Part shown: positions 28,041 to 37,723 of the stretch, one piece after another
How positions within the stretch are numbered: the stretch's first letter is position 1
Layout of the letters: each line of letters begins with the position of its first letter
Assembly: GCF_018881755.1 (NCBI RefSeq)
Contig: NZ_JACVPS010000003.1
Coordinates: forward strand, 62,001 to 126,000
DNA length: 64,000 bases
Reading direction: 5' to 3'
Source of the DNA: Polynucleobacter finlandensis
Lineage (GTDB): Bacteria; Pseudomonadota; Gammaproteobacteria; Burkholderiales; Burkholderiaceae
Translations under genes and position numbers: made by a program
Notes under the pieces: model-generated
Databases searched by the model: none
The model's input: only the letters and a program-made list of their open reading frames with translations
What the model was told of the DNA's origin: nothing

Positions 28041-29357
28041 TTAAAGCAGTCCATCAAAAAGCGCTACATCTACCCAATCCCCAGCCGCAATATTTCCCTG
28101 ATCGTGGTGAAGAATCACAAAGCAGTTGGCTTCACTCATAGAGCGCAAAATTCCAGCGCCTTGGCTGCCGGTGAGTTTGACTGTGGGTTTGCCATCTTTG
28201 CCACGCCCCAAAATGGCGCGTTGGAATTCTGTACGGTCAGGCTTCTTGCGGATTGCCGACTCCGAGATAGCTTGGGTTAATGGTGGTTCAGTCTGTGCGG
28301 CGCCATTGAGTTGCAAAAGTGCTGCACGGACAAACTGGTAGAAGGTGACCATGACGGCAACTGGGTTGCCAGGCAACCCAAAGAATAGGGTCTTGTGAGG
28401 TGATGATTGGCCTGCTATAGGCTTGAGGGTGCCAAATGCCATCGGTCTACCGGGGCGCATTGCAATTTTCCAGAATCCAACATCACCCAGATCTTGCATG
28501 ATTTGCTTGGTGAAGTCGGCCTCGCCAACAGAGACTCCTCCCGAGGAAATGAGCACATCGGCAACTTTGGCTGCATTACAAAATGCCTCTTTGAGAGATA
28601 CGGGATCATCGCGGACGATACCGCAGTCAATGATCTCGAGATCTAAGCGATTTAATAAACCAGTGAGGCTGTAGCGATTGCTATCGTAAATGCTACCCGC
28701 GTCTAAAGCTTCTCCAAGGGTACGTAATTCATCACCGGAGGAGAGGATAGCAACCTTGAGTTTGCGATGCACTTTCAGAGTAGCAATGCCTAGTGAAGCC
28801 GCTAAGCCCAAATCAGAGGGGCGCAAGAGTCGTCCGGCCTCAATTGCTGGCTTGCCATTTTGCAGATCCTCACCGCGAAGGCGGCGATTCTCGCCAGGCT
28901 TTAGTAGGCTCTGTTTGAACTCAATCGATGCATCGCTTGGAGTGCTTGTGAGTTCTTGTGGAATAACGGTGTCACAGCCATTGGGCATCAGGGCCCCAGT
29001 CATAATCTTGAGACACTCTCCGGCACCGATATTGCCCTCAAAAGGCTTTCCTGCATAAGCAGTGCCAATCACCTTTAATGAAACGATATCTTCAGAATTT
29101 CCAAGGCAATTCCCATGAAAGGCATAGCCATCCATTGCCGAGTTATCTGCAGATGGCACATCGATTGGTGATAGCAAATCTTCAGCCAAAATGCGATTGA
29201 TCGCTTGGTCTAAAGAAACCAATTCAATAGCGCTTTGGCTAGTAATGTTACGAGCTTCTGCAAGTAGATCTTTAACTAAGTCGGAAATTGCTTTGCGCGC
29301 TTCATCAACATGTAATGAAGAGCTTAAGAGGATTGGATCATTGGGAGAATGTGTCAT
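28041..29357 (-). CDS. moeA: molybdopterin molybdenumtransferase
   Basis: This is a 438-residue MoeA. It shows DVPSADNSAMDGYA near residues 64-77, GDEL in the MPT-binding domain (ILSSGDELR), ISSGGVSVGEADF and FGLPGNPVAVMVTF. It inserts molybdate into adenylylated molybdopterin made by Mog (20668-21294). Its start overlaps the mobA stop by 4 bp (ATGA), so moaA-mobA-moeA is a tightly coupled operon. Confidence 0.95.
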   Translation of the reverse strand: MTHSPNDPILLSSSLHVDEARKAISDLVKDLLAEARNITSQSAIELVSLDQAINRILAEDLLSPIDVPSADNSAMDGYAFHGNCLGNSEDIVSLKVIGTAYAGKPFEGNIGAGECLKIMTGALMPNGCDTVIPQELTSTPSDASIEFKQSLLKPGENRRLRGEDLQNGKPAIEAGRLLRPSDLGLAASLGIATLKVHRKLKVAILSSGDELRTLGEALDAGSIYDSNRYSLTGLLNRLDLEIIDCGIVRDDPVSLKEAFCNAAKVADVLISSGGVSVGEADFTKQIMQDLGDVGFWKIAMRPGRPMAFGTLKPIAGQSSPHKTLFFGLPGNPVAVMVTFYQFVRAALLQLNGAAQTEPPLTQAISESAIRKKPDRTEFQRAILGRGKDGKPTVKLTGSQGAGILRSMSEANCFVILHHDQGNIAAGDWVDVALFDGLL

Positions 29358-29959
29358 TTGGACATCGCCTCTAAATGCTGCAGTTCTTCTGGGGTATTCA
29401 CGTTTGCAAAGGCTTTAGCATTTTCAAAGATAACAGTGCTAGTGCGTAGCTCCTTAAACCAATTGTCAATTTTGAGATCACCTTTACTGAGAAATTCCTT
29501 TAATGAGCTCTTTACATCACTACGCATGAAACAAAAGACAGGCTGCGCCCAGATTTTTCCACTGGCTTCTTTGGTTGAGGCGTAAACCAATTGGTAGTTA
29601 CCGCTTTCAAGCTCCTCTGCAAGCTTTGCGCATAGGTCAGGTGGCATCAGTGGCGAGTCACAAGGCGAGGTCACTAGGTAAGGCGTTTTGCAGACCTTTA
29701 AGCCTGCGAGGAATCCAGCTAAGGGACCTGAAAAGTCAGGTGCCTCATCCACAATCACTGGATATCCATAAATAGAATATTTGGTGATATTGCGGTTTGC
29801 GTTAATCAGAATTTGACCAACTTGACTCTTTAGGGCCTGTATCGCTGACTCAATCAACGCTTTGCCATGAAAGGGAATTAAGCCCTTATCAATGCCACCC
29901 ATACGCTGGGCGCGGCCACCAGCCAAAATCAGTCCAGTAATGTGATCTGCAGAAATCAT
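29354..29959 (-). CDS. mobA: molybdenum cofactor guanylyltransferase
   Basis: This 201-residue nucleotidyltransferase has the N-terminal GTP-binding signature LILAGGRAQRMGGIDKGL and a metal-binding region SPCDSPLMP. MobA attaches GMP to Mo-molybdopterin, giving the bis-MGD cofactor of DMSO-reductase-family enzymes such as formate dehydrogenase and nitrate reductase. Its ATG overlaps the moaA stop (TAATG, 1 bp) and its stop overlaps moeA. Confidence 0.94.
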   Translation of the reverse strand: MISADHITGLILAGGRAQRMGGIDKGLIPFHGKALIESAIQALKSQVGQILINANRNITKYSIYGYPVIVDEAPDFSGPLAGFLAGLKVCKTPYLVTSPCDSPLMPPDLCAKLAEELESGNYQLVYASTKEASGKIWAQPVFCFMRSDVKSSLKEFLSKGDLKIDNWFKELRTSTVIFENAKAFANVNTPEELQHLEAMSK

Positions 29960-31074
29960 TAGCCGCCAATGTAAGACATCTCAACCTTGCGATGGCCAGA
30001 GGCTGGACTTGCAGTATGAGAACCACGCACTTCAGAATAATGATCATCACGACCTGCCCATGTTGACATGATGGCATTGGCGATTTCTAAATCTGTCTTA
30101 TCTGAACGAAGCATGGTTTTGAAATCAAAACCCTCATTAGCAAATAAGCAAAGATACATTTGTCCGTCAGTGGAGATGCGTGCACGTGTGCATTCGTGAC
30201 AGAAAGTTTGAGTGACGCTAGAAATCACGCCGATCTCGCCAGAACCATCGACATAGCGCCAGCGCTGTGCAACTTCACCCTGGTAGTTCGCATCAATTGG
30301 CTCTAGCGGAAATGCTGCATGAATTCTGGCAATGACTTCTTTGGATGGGAGGACCTGAGTCATATCCCAGCCATTAGAGCTACCGACATCCATAAACTCG
30401 ATAAATCTCAGAACAATGTTGCTGCCTTTGAAGTGCTTTGCCATGGCTAAGATCTCATGGTCGTTCGTACCCTTCTTAACCACCATATTCACTTTGATGC
30501 TAGAGAAGCCGACTTCTTGGGCTGCAGCAATGCCAGCTAAAACATCATGTACCGGAAAATCCACGTCATTCATTTTTTTGAAGATCTCATCGTTCAGACC
30601 ATCAAGGCTCACAGTGATGCGATTTAGACCAGCATCTTTTAGCGCGCGTGCTTTTTTACGCAAGATGCTGCCATTGGTTGTCAGGGTGAGATCTAGCGCG
30701 CTTCCAGATGGCGTGCGAATCGTTGCCAACATCTCAACGAGTACTTCTAGATTCTTGCGAAGTAAAGGTTCTCCGCCTGTTAACCGAATTTTTTCAATGC
30801 CCAAACTTGCAAATATAGAGCTCAGTCGCGCGATCTCCTCGAAGCTGAGAAGTTCTTGGTGAGAGAGGTAGGGGTAGCTCTGATCAAATACTTCCTTTGG
30901 CATGCAATAGGTGCAGCGGAAGTTGCAGCGATCAGTTACCGATATGCGTAAGTCACGAAGAGTGCGCCCACGTAAATCTTTGGTGTGGGAATGGGCTGGA
31001 ACTAATTTCCCAGGAATGGACGGCGTAAGGCCTTTGCCTTCATCGATCCGAATAGGGATTACTTTATCAACCAT
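29959..31074 (-). CDS. moaA: GTP 3',8-cyclase
   Basis: MoaA is a radical-SAM enzyme. The N-terminal 4Fe-4S motif is CNFRCTYC and the C-terminal cluster region is [18 protein letters not shown]. The chain ends in the conserved Gly-Gly tail required for activity. I use ATG 31074 (371 residues, start MVDKVIP) because family members in related bacteria start this way; the frame extends upstream to a TTG at 31110. It begins molybdenum-cofactor synthesis from GTP and leads the moaA-mobA-moeA operon. Confidence 0.93.
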   Translation of the reverse strand: MVDKVIPIRIDEGKGLTPSIPGKLVPAHSHTKDLRGRTLRDLRISVTDRCNFRCTYCMPKEVFDQSYPYLSHQELLSFEEIARLSSIFASLGIEKIRLTGGEPLLRKNLEVLVEMLATIRTPSGSALDLTLTTNGSILRKKARALKDAGLNRITVSLDGLNDEIFKKMNDVDFPVHDVLAGIAAAQEVGFSSIKVNMVVKKGTNDHEILAMAKHFKGSNIVLRFIEFMDVGSSNGWDMTQVLPSKEVIARIHAAFPLEPIDANYQGEVAQRWRYVDGSGEIGVISSVTQTFCHECTRARISTDGQMYLCLFANEGFDFKTMLRSDKTDLEIANAIMSTWAGRDDHYSEVRGSHTASPASGHRKVEMSYIGG

Positions 31075-31157
31075 AAGGGGATTATGGCTTTGAAACGGAG
31101 TTTCTGCCAAGTTGCCAAATACCCTTGTGAGATAAATGGCAACCTGGAGAAATCGTT

Positions 31158-33749
31158 TTAGACCGCTTTTTCTTGACCGCCGGTTTCAACCAAAACCATT
31201 GGGCCATCAGGCAAGCTTGCCGCTGGCTTAGGTGCTCTGCCTAAATTAGAAGCCACTGGCTCAGCCTTAATCTGGCTTTGCGCTTCTGCATGTTTGCTGG
31301 AGTCGGTTGCTACCCAAATCATTCCAGCAGATTGCACAACGCTATGCAAAGGAGTTTCTTCTAGCGCCTGGAAGGCAACCTTAGGAAGTTCTGGCATTGG
31401 CTTTGCGATCACTTCAATTGCGGGTGCCGCAACTGGAGCTGGAGTGGCAACTTGAGCAGGACGAGGTGCGCGTGGAGTTTTTTCTCCACGTGGTGCTCTT
31501 TCTGATCTTTCTTTAGGCTCACTGGCAGCCGGCTTGTTATTGCCAAAGCTATGCGCTAAATCCTTGGTTGGCATTGTTGCTGAAACACCAGCCATACCTA
31601 CAGGAGGACCAGTAAATGAAGTTGTTACTGCAACAACAGAAGCAATCACTGCCTCACCATTGGCATCAGTACGCTCGCGTTGGCCACGACCACGACCGCG
31701 ACGATTGCGACCACGACCACGACGCTGTTCATCACCTTCTGCGCTTGGGGCAGCTTCACCGTTTGGAGCGGCTTCAGTTGCTGGTGTTACAGCGGCTTGG
31801 CTACGAGGTGTTTCTGTACGCTCTGGCTTTGGACCATTCTGGTTACGGTTGCCATTGCGACCGTTACGGTTGCGATTGCCACCTTCAGTCGTTGCACCTT
31901 CGGTAGCAGCAACTGCCGGACGCTCAGCACGTTCACCACGGCGACCACGATTACCGTTGCGGTTGTTGCGATCACCATTGCGACCTTGATTACGACCACG
32001 CGGTGCAACAGGTTCAGGCTTTGCTTCTGGCGTTGATGAGGAGAAGAGGCTCTTAATAAAGCCAAAGAATCCGCCCGAGCTTTCTACTTTAGCTGGCTCT
32101 CCACGTGCTGGGCGCGGCTGACTTACAGGCGCTGGAGCATTAGGTGTAATACCCTTAACAGCAGCCTCTGGGCGAACCTTCACGTCTGCATCTTTTTTGC
32201 TAACAGTGGTGTCGGTCTCGAGTTCGCGGGCAGCTTCTTCAGCCATTACATAGCTGGCTTTTTGATCGTCAAGACGTGGGTCGTCATGACGTAAGCGCTC
32301 AAGCTTGTAATGCGGCGTTTCTAAATGCTTATTAGGAATCATTAAGACATTGACCTTGAAACGAGTCTCAATCTTGATAACTTCAGGGCGTTTCTCGTTG
32401 AGCAGGAATGCCGCTACTTCAACTGGCACCTGAGTATGAATCGCCGCCGTATTTTCTTTCATTGCCTCTTCTTGAATAATCCTCAAGACTTGCAATGCTG
32501 ATGATTCAGTATCACGAATATGACCTGTACCGTTACAACGTGGGCAGGTGACATGGCTACCTTCAGAGAGGGCAGGTCGCAAACGCTGACGTGACATTTC
32601 CATCAGGCCAAATTTGGAGATCTTGCCCATTTGAACGCGAGCACGGTCATGACGTAGAGCATCGCGTAGGCGATTCTCAACATCCTTCTGCGCTTTGCTC
32701 GATTCCATATCAATAAAGTCAATGACGATCAAGCCACCCAAGTCACGTAAACGTGCTTGACGAGCGATTTCATCGGCAGCTTCTAAATTGGTGCGGGTAG
32801 CAGTCTCTTCAATATCAGAGCCGCGGGTAGCGCGTGCAGAGTTCACGTCAACTGATACCAAGGCTTCGGTATGGTCGATCACAATGGCGCCGCCAGATGG
32901 CAATGGCACTGTGCGTGAGTAGGCTGTTTCAATTTGATGTTCAATTTGGAAGCGTGAGAACAAAGGCACATCATCTTGATAGCGCTTCACTCTTGGCAGA
33001 TTGTCTGGCATGACTACCGACATAAATGCTGCAGCTTGCTCATAGATGTCATCGGTATCGATGAGGATCTCGCCGATATCAGGCTGGAAGTAATCGCGAA
33101 TTGCGCGAATCACCAAACTAGACTCAAGGTAAATCAATAATGGTGCTGAGTTGCCTTTGGCGGCCTCATCAATGGCGCCCCATAACTGCATGAGGTAACT
33201 TAAATCCCACTGTAATTCAGTGGCATCACGGCCAATACCAGCAGTACGAGCAATGATGCTCATGCCATCTGGTATATCCAATTGGGACATTGCGTCGCGG
33301 AGTTCTTGACGGTCTTCACCTTCAATGCGACGGGATACGCCGCCTCCACGTGGGTTGTTTGGCATCAAAACCAAATAACGACCTGCTAGGGAGACGAAAG
33401 AGGTGAGGGCAGCGCCTTTTTGGCCGCGCTCTTCTTTTTCTACCTGAACAATGATTTCTTGACCTTCGCGCAGCGCTTCTTTGATGGAAGCATTGCGGAC
33501 GTCGATACCTTCTTTAAAGTAGGTGCGCGCAACTTCCTTAAATGGCAGGAAGCCATGACGCTCTTCACCGTAATTTACAAAGCAAGCTTCGAGCGATGGC
33601 TCAATGCGAGTAATAACACCTTTGTAAATGTTGCCTTTGCGCTGTTCGCGACCGGCAGCTTCGATATCAATATCAATGAGTTTTTGACCATCAACGATGG
33701 CAACTCGCAACTCTTCTTGTTGAGTTGCATTAAACAACATGCGTTTCAT
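31158..33749 (-). CDS. rne: ribonuclease E
   Basis: This is an 863-residue endoribonuclease. The N-terminal S1 domain (about residues 38-120) is followed by the catalytic DNase-I-like part with metal-binding Asp301 (VSVDVNSAR) and Asp344 (VIDFIDM), then the Zn-link CPRCNGTG (Cys402/Cys405) for tetramer assembly. From about residue 500 the chain is disordered: runs of [19 protein letters not shown] type, further Arg/Asn/Gly-rich stretches and Ala/Pro linkers, corresponding to the RNA-binding and degradosome scaffold. RNase E processes rRNA and tRNA and starts mRNA decay at the inner membrane. A long leader precedes it. Confidence 0.97.
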   Translation of the reverse strand: MKRMLFNATQQEELRVAIVDGQKLIDIDIEAAGREQRKGNIYKGVITRIEPSLEACFVNYGEERHGFLPFKEVARTYFKEGIDVRNASIKEALREGQEIIVQVEKEERGQKGAALTSFVSLAGRYLVLMPNNPRGGGVSRRIEGEDRQELRDAMSQLDIPDGMSIIARTAGIGRDATELQWDLSYLMQLWGAIDEAAKGNSAPLLIYLESSLVIRAIRDYFQPDIGEILIDTDDIYEQAAAFMSVVMPDNLPRVKRYQDDVPLFSRFQIEHQIETAYSRTVPLPSGGAIVIDHTEALVSVDVNSARATRGSDIEETATRTNLEAADEIARQARLRDLGGLIVIDFIDMESSKAQKDVENRLRDALRHDRARVQMGKISKFGLMEMSRQRLRPALSEGSHVTCPRCNGTGHIRDTESSALQVLRIIQEEAMKENTAAIHTQVPVEVAAFLLNEKRPEVIKIETRFKVNVLMIPNKHLETPHYKLERLRHDDPRLDDQKASYVMAEEAARELETDTTVSKKDADVKVRPEAAVKGITPNAPAPVSQPRPARGEPAKVESSGGFFGFIKSLFSSSTPEAKPEPVAPRGRNQGRNGDRNNRNGNRGRRGERAERPAVAATEGATTEGGNRNRNGRNGNRNQNGPKPERTETPRSQAAVTPATEAAPNGEAAPSAEGDEQRRGRGRNRRGRGRGQRERTDANGEAVIASVVAVTTSFTGPPVGMAGVSATMPTKDLAHSFGNNKPAASEPKERSERAPRGEKTPRAPRPAQVATPAPVAAPAIEVIAKPMPELPKVAFQALEETPLHSVVQSAGMIWVATDSSKHAEAQSQIKAEPVASNLGRAPKPAASLPDGPMVLVETGGQEKAV

Positions 33750-34131
33750 AACACTCTCTCCTATGGGGGAGGGCGTCGTTGCGGCGGTGCGTTAGGGGCA
33801 GTTATAAGCACTTGGGGCATAGCCCACCGGTGGCTTTATGAGTGTGGATCAAGCAAATCTAGGCATATCTTGCCTAGTACACCGGTTTAAACCTTGGTTC
33901 AATCGGTGCCACACTTGACGATCGCCGCAGAGACCTCCTTTAGGTCATCAATGCAGGCGCGCGCCTGAAAACTGTCTTCTAATCGCGGGTCGCGGCATAC
34001 GGCACACCAACCCTGCGCCTCATTAAACAGGGGAGGGGCAACCCTGGGAGCCTATTAAGAGCGACTCCAAGCTCCACGATTCAAGCCTGACTTCAGGCTG
34101 GTCTCGGGCCAATAAATTGGCTAGAGCGTTG
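33750..34131 (-). promoter_or_regulatory. long structured 5' leader of rne
   Basis: The 454 bases between rne and rluC hold no convincing gene. On the minus strand, a -10 at 34132-34137 would give an rne leader of about 375 bases. It can form a multi-helix junction: outer stem AGTGTGG 33841-33847 with CCACACT 33909-33915 (7 bp), inner hairpin CTAGGC/GCCTAG 33859-33877, and inner hairpin CACCG/CGGTG 33880-33908. Further elements are hairpin GACCT/AGGTC 33932-33946 with an AAGGAGG loop-side run, and a perfect 14-nt palindrome at 33954-33967. RNase E autoregulates through its leader in enterobacteria; a similar role here is inference. Confidence 0.6.
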
Positions 34132-34137
34132 ATTATA
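34132..34137 (-). promoter_or_regulatory. rne promoter -10 candidate
   Basis: The minus strand reads TATAAT here, a perfect sigma-70 -10 hexamer. The best -35 match, TTGTCA, lies 14 bases upstream, which is short. The hexamer itself is strong, and it is the only perfect -10 hexamer I noticed in the gap. Confidence 0.55.
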
Positions 34138-34203
34138 CGGCACAAGTTGAATGACAATGGGGTATTGTTGAGTCCCTCGCCGAGGTGGCGAGAGAGATAA
34201 ATC

Positions 34204-35223
34204 ATGAAACCCGAATCCATTCCCAAGTCCGCAAACCCTAAAACCACCACTCCTGCAGTGGTTCTGATGCAGACTATTGGCCCAGAAGAGGCTGGTCAGC
34301 GCCTAGATAACTATCTACTGCGTTGGGCGAAAGGCGTTCCCAAAAGCCATGTTTACCGAATTATTCGCTCTGGCGAGGTTCGGGTAAACAAGAAGCGCGC
34401 TGAACCCACTACCCGCTTAATTGAGGGGGATATCGTGAGGTTGCCGCCCGTTCGTTTGGCTGAACCTGCTCAGATGGCTGCGGTGAATACCGCCCAAACC
34501 AAATCCCGTGCCAGGGGCTACTCAGACAAAATGCCCATCCTTTTTGAGGATGAAGCGCTCTTGATTGTGAATAAGCCATCCGGATTAGCTGTCCATGGTG
34601 GTTCTGGAATTGCCTTAGGTGTGATCGAAACTTTACGGATTACCCGTCCAGAATTGCATTTCTTAGAATTGGTGCATCGCCTAGATCGGGATACATCAGG
34701 CGTTTTATTGCTGGCTAAGAAGCGGAGTGCTTTAGTGGAGATGCATCGCCAGATCCGAGAAGGGCAGACGGATAAACGTTACTACCTGTTGGCACATGGC
34801 GAGATCGAGCAGGGAACGGGCGTCATGCAATTGAAATTCCCATTACATAAGTATTTATTAGCCAATGGCGAGCGCCGGGTGCGCGTAGATCCTGATGGTT
34901 TGCCTAGCCATACTGCTTTACGCGTGATCAAAACGATGAAGCGTGGAGATGCCGTCATTACCTTAGCTGAGGCCCAATTAAAAACAGGGCGCACCCACCA
35001 GATCCGGGTTCACTTGCAAAAGCTAGACCACTCGATTTTGGGTGATGACAAGTATGGCTTTGAAGATCAGGATAAGTTGATTAAATCCAAAAGACTCTAT
35101 TTACACGCCCACTTAGCTGGATTTACGCATCCCCGCACCGGTGAAAAGATGCGCATTGAGTCGCCATTGCCTGCCGAGTTTGCGGCGATGATGAAAACCT
35201 TTGAAGTTCAAAGTGCTGACTAA
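34204..35223 (+). CDS. rluC: 23S rRNA pseudouridine synthase (RluC type)
   Basis: This is a 339-residue pseudouridine synthase. An N-terminal S4 RNA-binding domain (GQRLDNYLLRWAKGVPKSHVYRIIRSGEVRVN) is followed by the RluA-family catalytic domain with the active-site Asp in HRLDRDTSGVLL and a KTGRTHQIRVHL motif. RluC modifies U955, U2504 and U2580 of 23S rRNA in E. coli. It is divergent from rne, an arrangement also seen in gammaproteobacteria and supporting RluC over RluD. The ATG is preceded by GAGAGA. Confidence 0.93.
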   Translation: MKPESIPKSANPKTTTPAVVLMQTIGPEEAGQRLDNYLLRWAKGVPKSHVYRIIRSGEVRVNKKRAEPTTRLIEGDIVRLPPVRLAEPAQMAAVNTAQTKSRARGYSDKMPILFEDEALLIVNKPSGLAVHGGSGIALGVIETLRITRPELHFLELVHRLDRDTSGVLLLAKKRSALVEMHRQIREGQTDKRYYLLAHGEIEQGTGVMQLKFPLHKYLLANGERRVRVDPDGLPSHTALRVIKTMKRGDAVITLAEAQLKTGRTHQIRVHLQKLDHSILGDDKYGFEDQDKLIKSKRLYLHAHLAGFTHPRTGEKMRIESPLPAEFAAMMKTFEVQSAD

Positions 35224-35242
35224 GAGAATTACTTCAGTAGAG

Positions 35243-35929
35243 ATGACAGAAACAACGAAGCCCGATAGACGGTATGACCTGGTAGTGTGGGATTGGGATG
35301 GAACCATCATGGACTCCACGCCAACCATCGTGCACTGTATTCAGCAAGCTTGTCGGGACTTGGGTTTTAAAGAGCCAGATGATTCTTTGGCGAGCTCAGT
35401 GATTGGTTTGGGTATTCATGATTCATTACGCAGGGCCGTCCCTTGGATTGAGCCAACCCACTTCCCTAAATTAACCGATCGCTTTCGTTATCACTATTTA
35501 GCGAAAGACCATGAGCTCCATTTATTCACCGGCATACGCGAGTTACTTGTGCAATTGAGAGCCGATGGTTATTTGCTCGGCGTTGCCACGGGCAAGTCTC
35601 GCGTGGGGCTTGACCGATCCTTGGGGTTTCACGACATTGGGCATTTGTTTCATGAAACCAGAACGGCTGATGAGTCCTTCTCAAAACCCCACCCTGGGAT
35701 GCTGCTAGAGTTATCAGATGTTACCCAAGTACCGGTGCGTCGCATGCTGATGATTGGTGATACCACACATGATTTAGATATGGCGGCAAATGCTGGCGTG
35801 GATGCTGTAGCAGTGACTTATGGAGCCCATCCACCCGACACTTTAAAGACTTCACCATCGTTAGCGCATGTTGATGATGTTGAGCAATTGTCTCAATGGC
35901 TAAAAGAAAATTTAACTGCGCAAACTTAA
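35243..35929 (+). CDS. HAD-superfamily hydrolase, phosphoglycolate-phosphatase-like
   Basis: I start at ATG 35243 (228 residues, preceded by GTAGAG); an in-frame TTG at 35201 would overlap rluC. HAD subclass IA motifs are visible: nucleophile DWDGTIMDS, the motif II Thr in VATGKSR, the motif III Lys in FSKPHPGML and the motif IV GDTTHDLDMAANAG. Relatives dephosphorylate 2-phosphoglycolate or pyrophosphate; the exact substrate is unclear. It lies between rluC and the S49 peptidase gene in the same direction. Confidence 0.87.
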   Translation: MTETTKPDRRYDLVVWDWDGTIMDSTPTIVHCIQQACRDLGFKEPDDSLASSVIGLGIHDSLRRAVPWIEPTHFPKLTDRFRYHYLAKDHELHLFTGIRELLVQLRADGYLLGVATGKSRVGLDRSLGFHDIGHLFHETRTADESFSKPHPGMLLELSDVTQVPVRRMLMIGDTTHDLDMAANAGVDAVAVTYGAHPPDTLKTSPSLAHVDDVEQLSQWLKENLTAQT

Positions 35930-35961
35930 TGTGCACTCGCAAGACTGAGGAGCTGTAAAAG

Positions 35962-36921
35962 ATGGATCGCAATCAAAACGAAAATGCCAATCAAAACTGG
36001 GAGCGTCAAGCACTTGAGCATTTGCTTTTGGAGAACTTAAAAGAGACTCGCAAGGCGCGCCGTTGGAAAGCAGTATTTAGAGTCCTGACATTACTCGTCA
36101 TGATTGCTGTCGTGTTAGCCGTATTTGATGTTCATCTTCCCGGTCGTGGAATGACTACAGAAAAACATACCGCCCTGGTAGCGCTTGAGGGTGAGATTTC
36201 TTCGAGCTCGATGGCTAATGCGGCAGACATTAATGCATCTCTAACAGCTGCTTTTGAAAATGAACATAGTGCTGGCGTAGTGTTGCGCATCAACAGCCCT
36301 GGCGGATCACCAGTACAAGCCGGCATGATGAATGATGAGATTCATCGCTTACGCAAGCTCTATCCAGCCAAACCTTTCTATGTGGTTGTGGAAGATATTT
36401 GCGCATCAGGTGGTTACTACGTTGCTGTTGCTGGCGATCAAATTCTGGTTGATAAGGCCAGCTTAGTAGGCTCTATTGGTGTCATCATGGAGGGCTTTGG
36501 CTTTACGGGTTTGATGGATAAATTAGGCGTCACACGTCGCATGATTACCGCAGGTTCAAATAAAGGAATGATGGATCCGTTTAGCAAAGAAAATCCCAAG
36601 CAAGTAGAAATGATTAAGGGCATGCTCGATGAAATTCATCAGCAATTTATCGCCGTTGTAAAAGCAGGGCGCGGTGATCGCTTAAAAGATAATCCTGAAT
36701 TATTTACTGGTCGCGTTTGGAGTGGTGAACAAGCTATCAAGATTGGATTAGCTGATGGCTATGGCACGGTTGACTCAGTGGCGCGCGATATCTTTAAGGC
36801 ACCAGATATTTTGGATTACACCGTGAAAGAAAATTTTGCTGAGCGCGTGGCAAAACGCTTTGGTGCAGAAGCAGGCTCTGCAGCAGGCAAAGCTTTAATC
36901 AATAGCCCGGATTTGAAGTAA
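35962..36921 (+). CDS. S49-family signal peptide peptidase (SppA-like)
   Basis: This 319-residue inner-membrane serine protease has one transmembrane segment near residues 36-56 and a periplasmic domain. The catalytic Ser149 lies in CASGGYYVA and the likely catalytic Lys201 in GSNKGMMDP, with VGSIGVIME between them. This half-length form resembles B. subtilis SppA and assembles into rings. It should degrade leftover signal peptides. It is the last gene of the rluC-HAD-S49 run. Confidence 0.9.
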   Translation: MDRNQNENANQNWERQALEHLLLENLKETRKARRWKAVFRVLTLLVMIAVVLAVFDVHLPGRGMTTEKHTALVALEGEISSSSMANAADINASLTAAFENEHSAGVVLRINSPGGSPVQAGMMNDEIHRLRKLYPAKPFYVVVEDICASGGYYVAVAGDQILVDKASLVGSIGVIMEGFGFTGLMDKLGVTRRMITAGSNKGMMDPFSKENPKQVEMIKGMLDEIHQQFIAVVKAGRGDRLKDNPELFTGRVWSGEQAIKIGLADGYGTVDSVARDIFKAPDILDYTVKENFAERVAKRFGAEAGSAAGKALINSPDLK

Positions 36922-36937
36922 AAGGATCAATAAAAAA

Positions 36938-37711
36938 CTAGGCCAGCAACAAAAATATAGCTGGTCGGTTTTGCAAAGATGCGCAAGCGGCCTCATTGGG
37001 GTAGCGCTTGCGCCATTCGGCAATACTCAAGGTAACAATCATTTCGGATGGCAGGCTAAGATCCATTCCAAGGCACAGCAAGGAATGTGGCACTAAAGAA
37101 TTTAAGCAAGCCATCAGCATTGCAGTATTGCGATAAGGTGTCTCAATCCAGATCTGAGTCTGCTGCAATTTCTTAGATTCTGTTTCGAGTTGCTTGAGTC
37201 GTGCACTCCGTTCATGAGTCTCGTGTGGCAAATATCCCTGAAATGCAAAGCGCTGGCCATTCAGTCCACTCGCCATCAAGCCTAGCAGAATGGAGCTAGG
37301 ACCTACGAGTGGCTTCACTTTTGCGCCAAGTTGATGTGCAGCCAGGACCAGTTCGGCGCCTGGATCTGCGACGCCTGGTACTCCAGCCTCCGACATTAAG
37401 CCAACATCATTTCCTGCAAGTAGTGGTTTCAATAAATCTGCGGGTTTAACTGTGTCGCCATACTTTGCATTACGAGCAGCGCCACGCCATTCATTCATTT
37501 GCATTTCTTGAATCGTGCACACCAATGGTGAAACACTGTCAACCGCCTTCAGAAAGGCCCGTGCTGTTTTAGCGTCTTCCACAATCCAGTGTTTGAGCTT
37601 GGCTGTTTGTGTGATCGTTTCGCTTGGCAATACCCAAGCCAATTGCTCTTCGCGTGCGTGCTCACCCAAAGTGTTGGGAATTAAAAAGAGGGTACCTAGC
37701 TTTGAACTCAT
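36938..37711 (-). CDS. RsmI-like SAM-dependent methyltransferase (tetrapyrrole-methylase fold)
   Basis: This is a 257-residue protein of the tetrapyrrole methylase/RsmI superfamily. GTLFLIPNTLGE at the start, the SEAGVPGVADPGAELV loop and VGPSSILLGLMASGLNGQRFAFQGYLP are typical. RsmI proper makes 2'-O-methyl-C1402 in 16S rRNA and reads TPIGNLxD at the N terminus; here this is replaced by IPNTLGE, so it is probably a paralogue with a different target. It lies 12 bases after maf on the same strand. The target is unknown. Confidence 0.82.
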   Translation of the reverse strand: MSSKLGTLFLIPNTLGEHAREEQLAWVLPSETITQTAKLKHWIVEDAKTARAFLKAVDSVSPLVCTIQEMQMNEWRGAARNAKYGDTVKPADLLKPLLAGNDVGLMSEAGVPGVADPGAELVLAAHQLGAKVKPLVGPSSILLGLMASGLNGQRFAFQGYLPHETHERSARLKQLETESKKLQQTQIWIETPYRNTAMLMACLNSLVPHSLLCLGMDLSLPSEMIVTLSIAEWRKRYPNEAACASLQNRPAIFLLLA

Positions 37712-37723
37712 GAGCTGCTTGTT

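Noticed and set aside
31534-32036. Plus-strand ORFs of 96-151 codons opposite the RNase E tail
   Set aside because: They arise from the repetitive Arg/Asn/Gly codons of rne read in antisense and give low-complexity products.
34138-34203. A sigma-70 promoter for rluC on the plus strand
   Set aside because: TTGAAT and TATTGT are present but only 10 bases apart; no acceptable pair was found.
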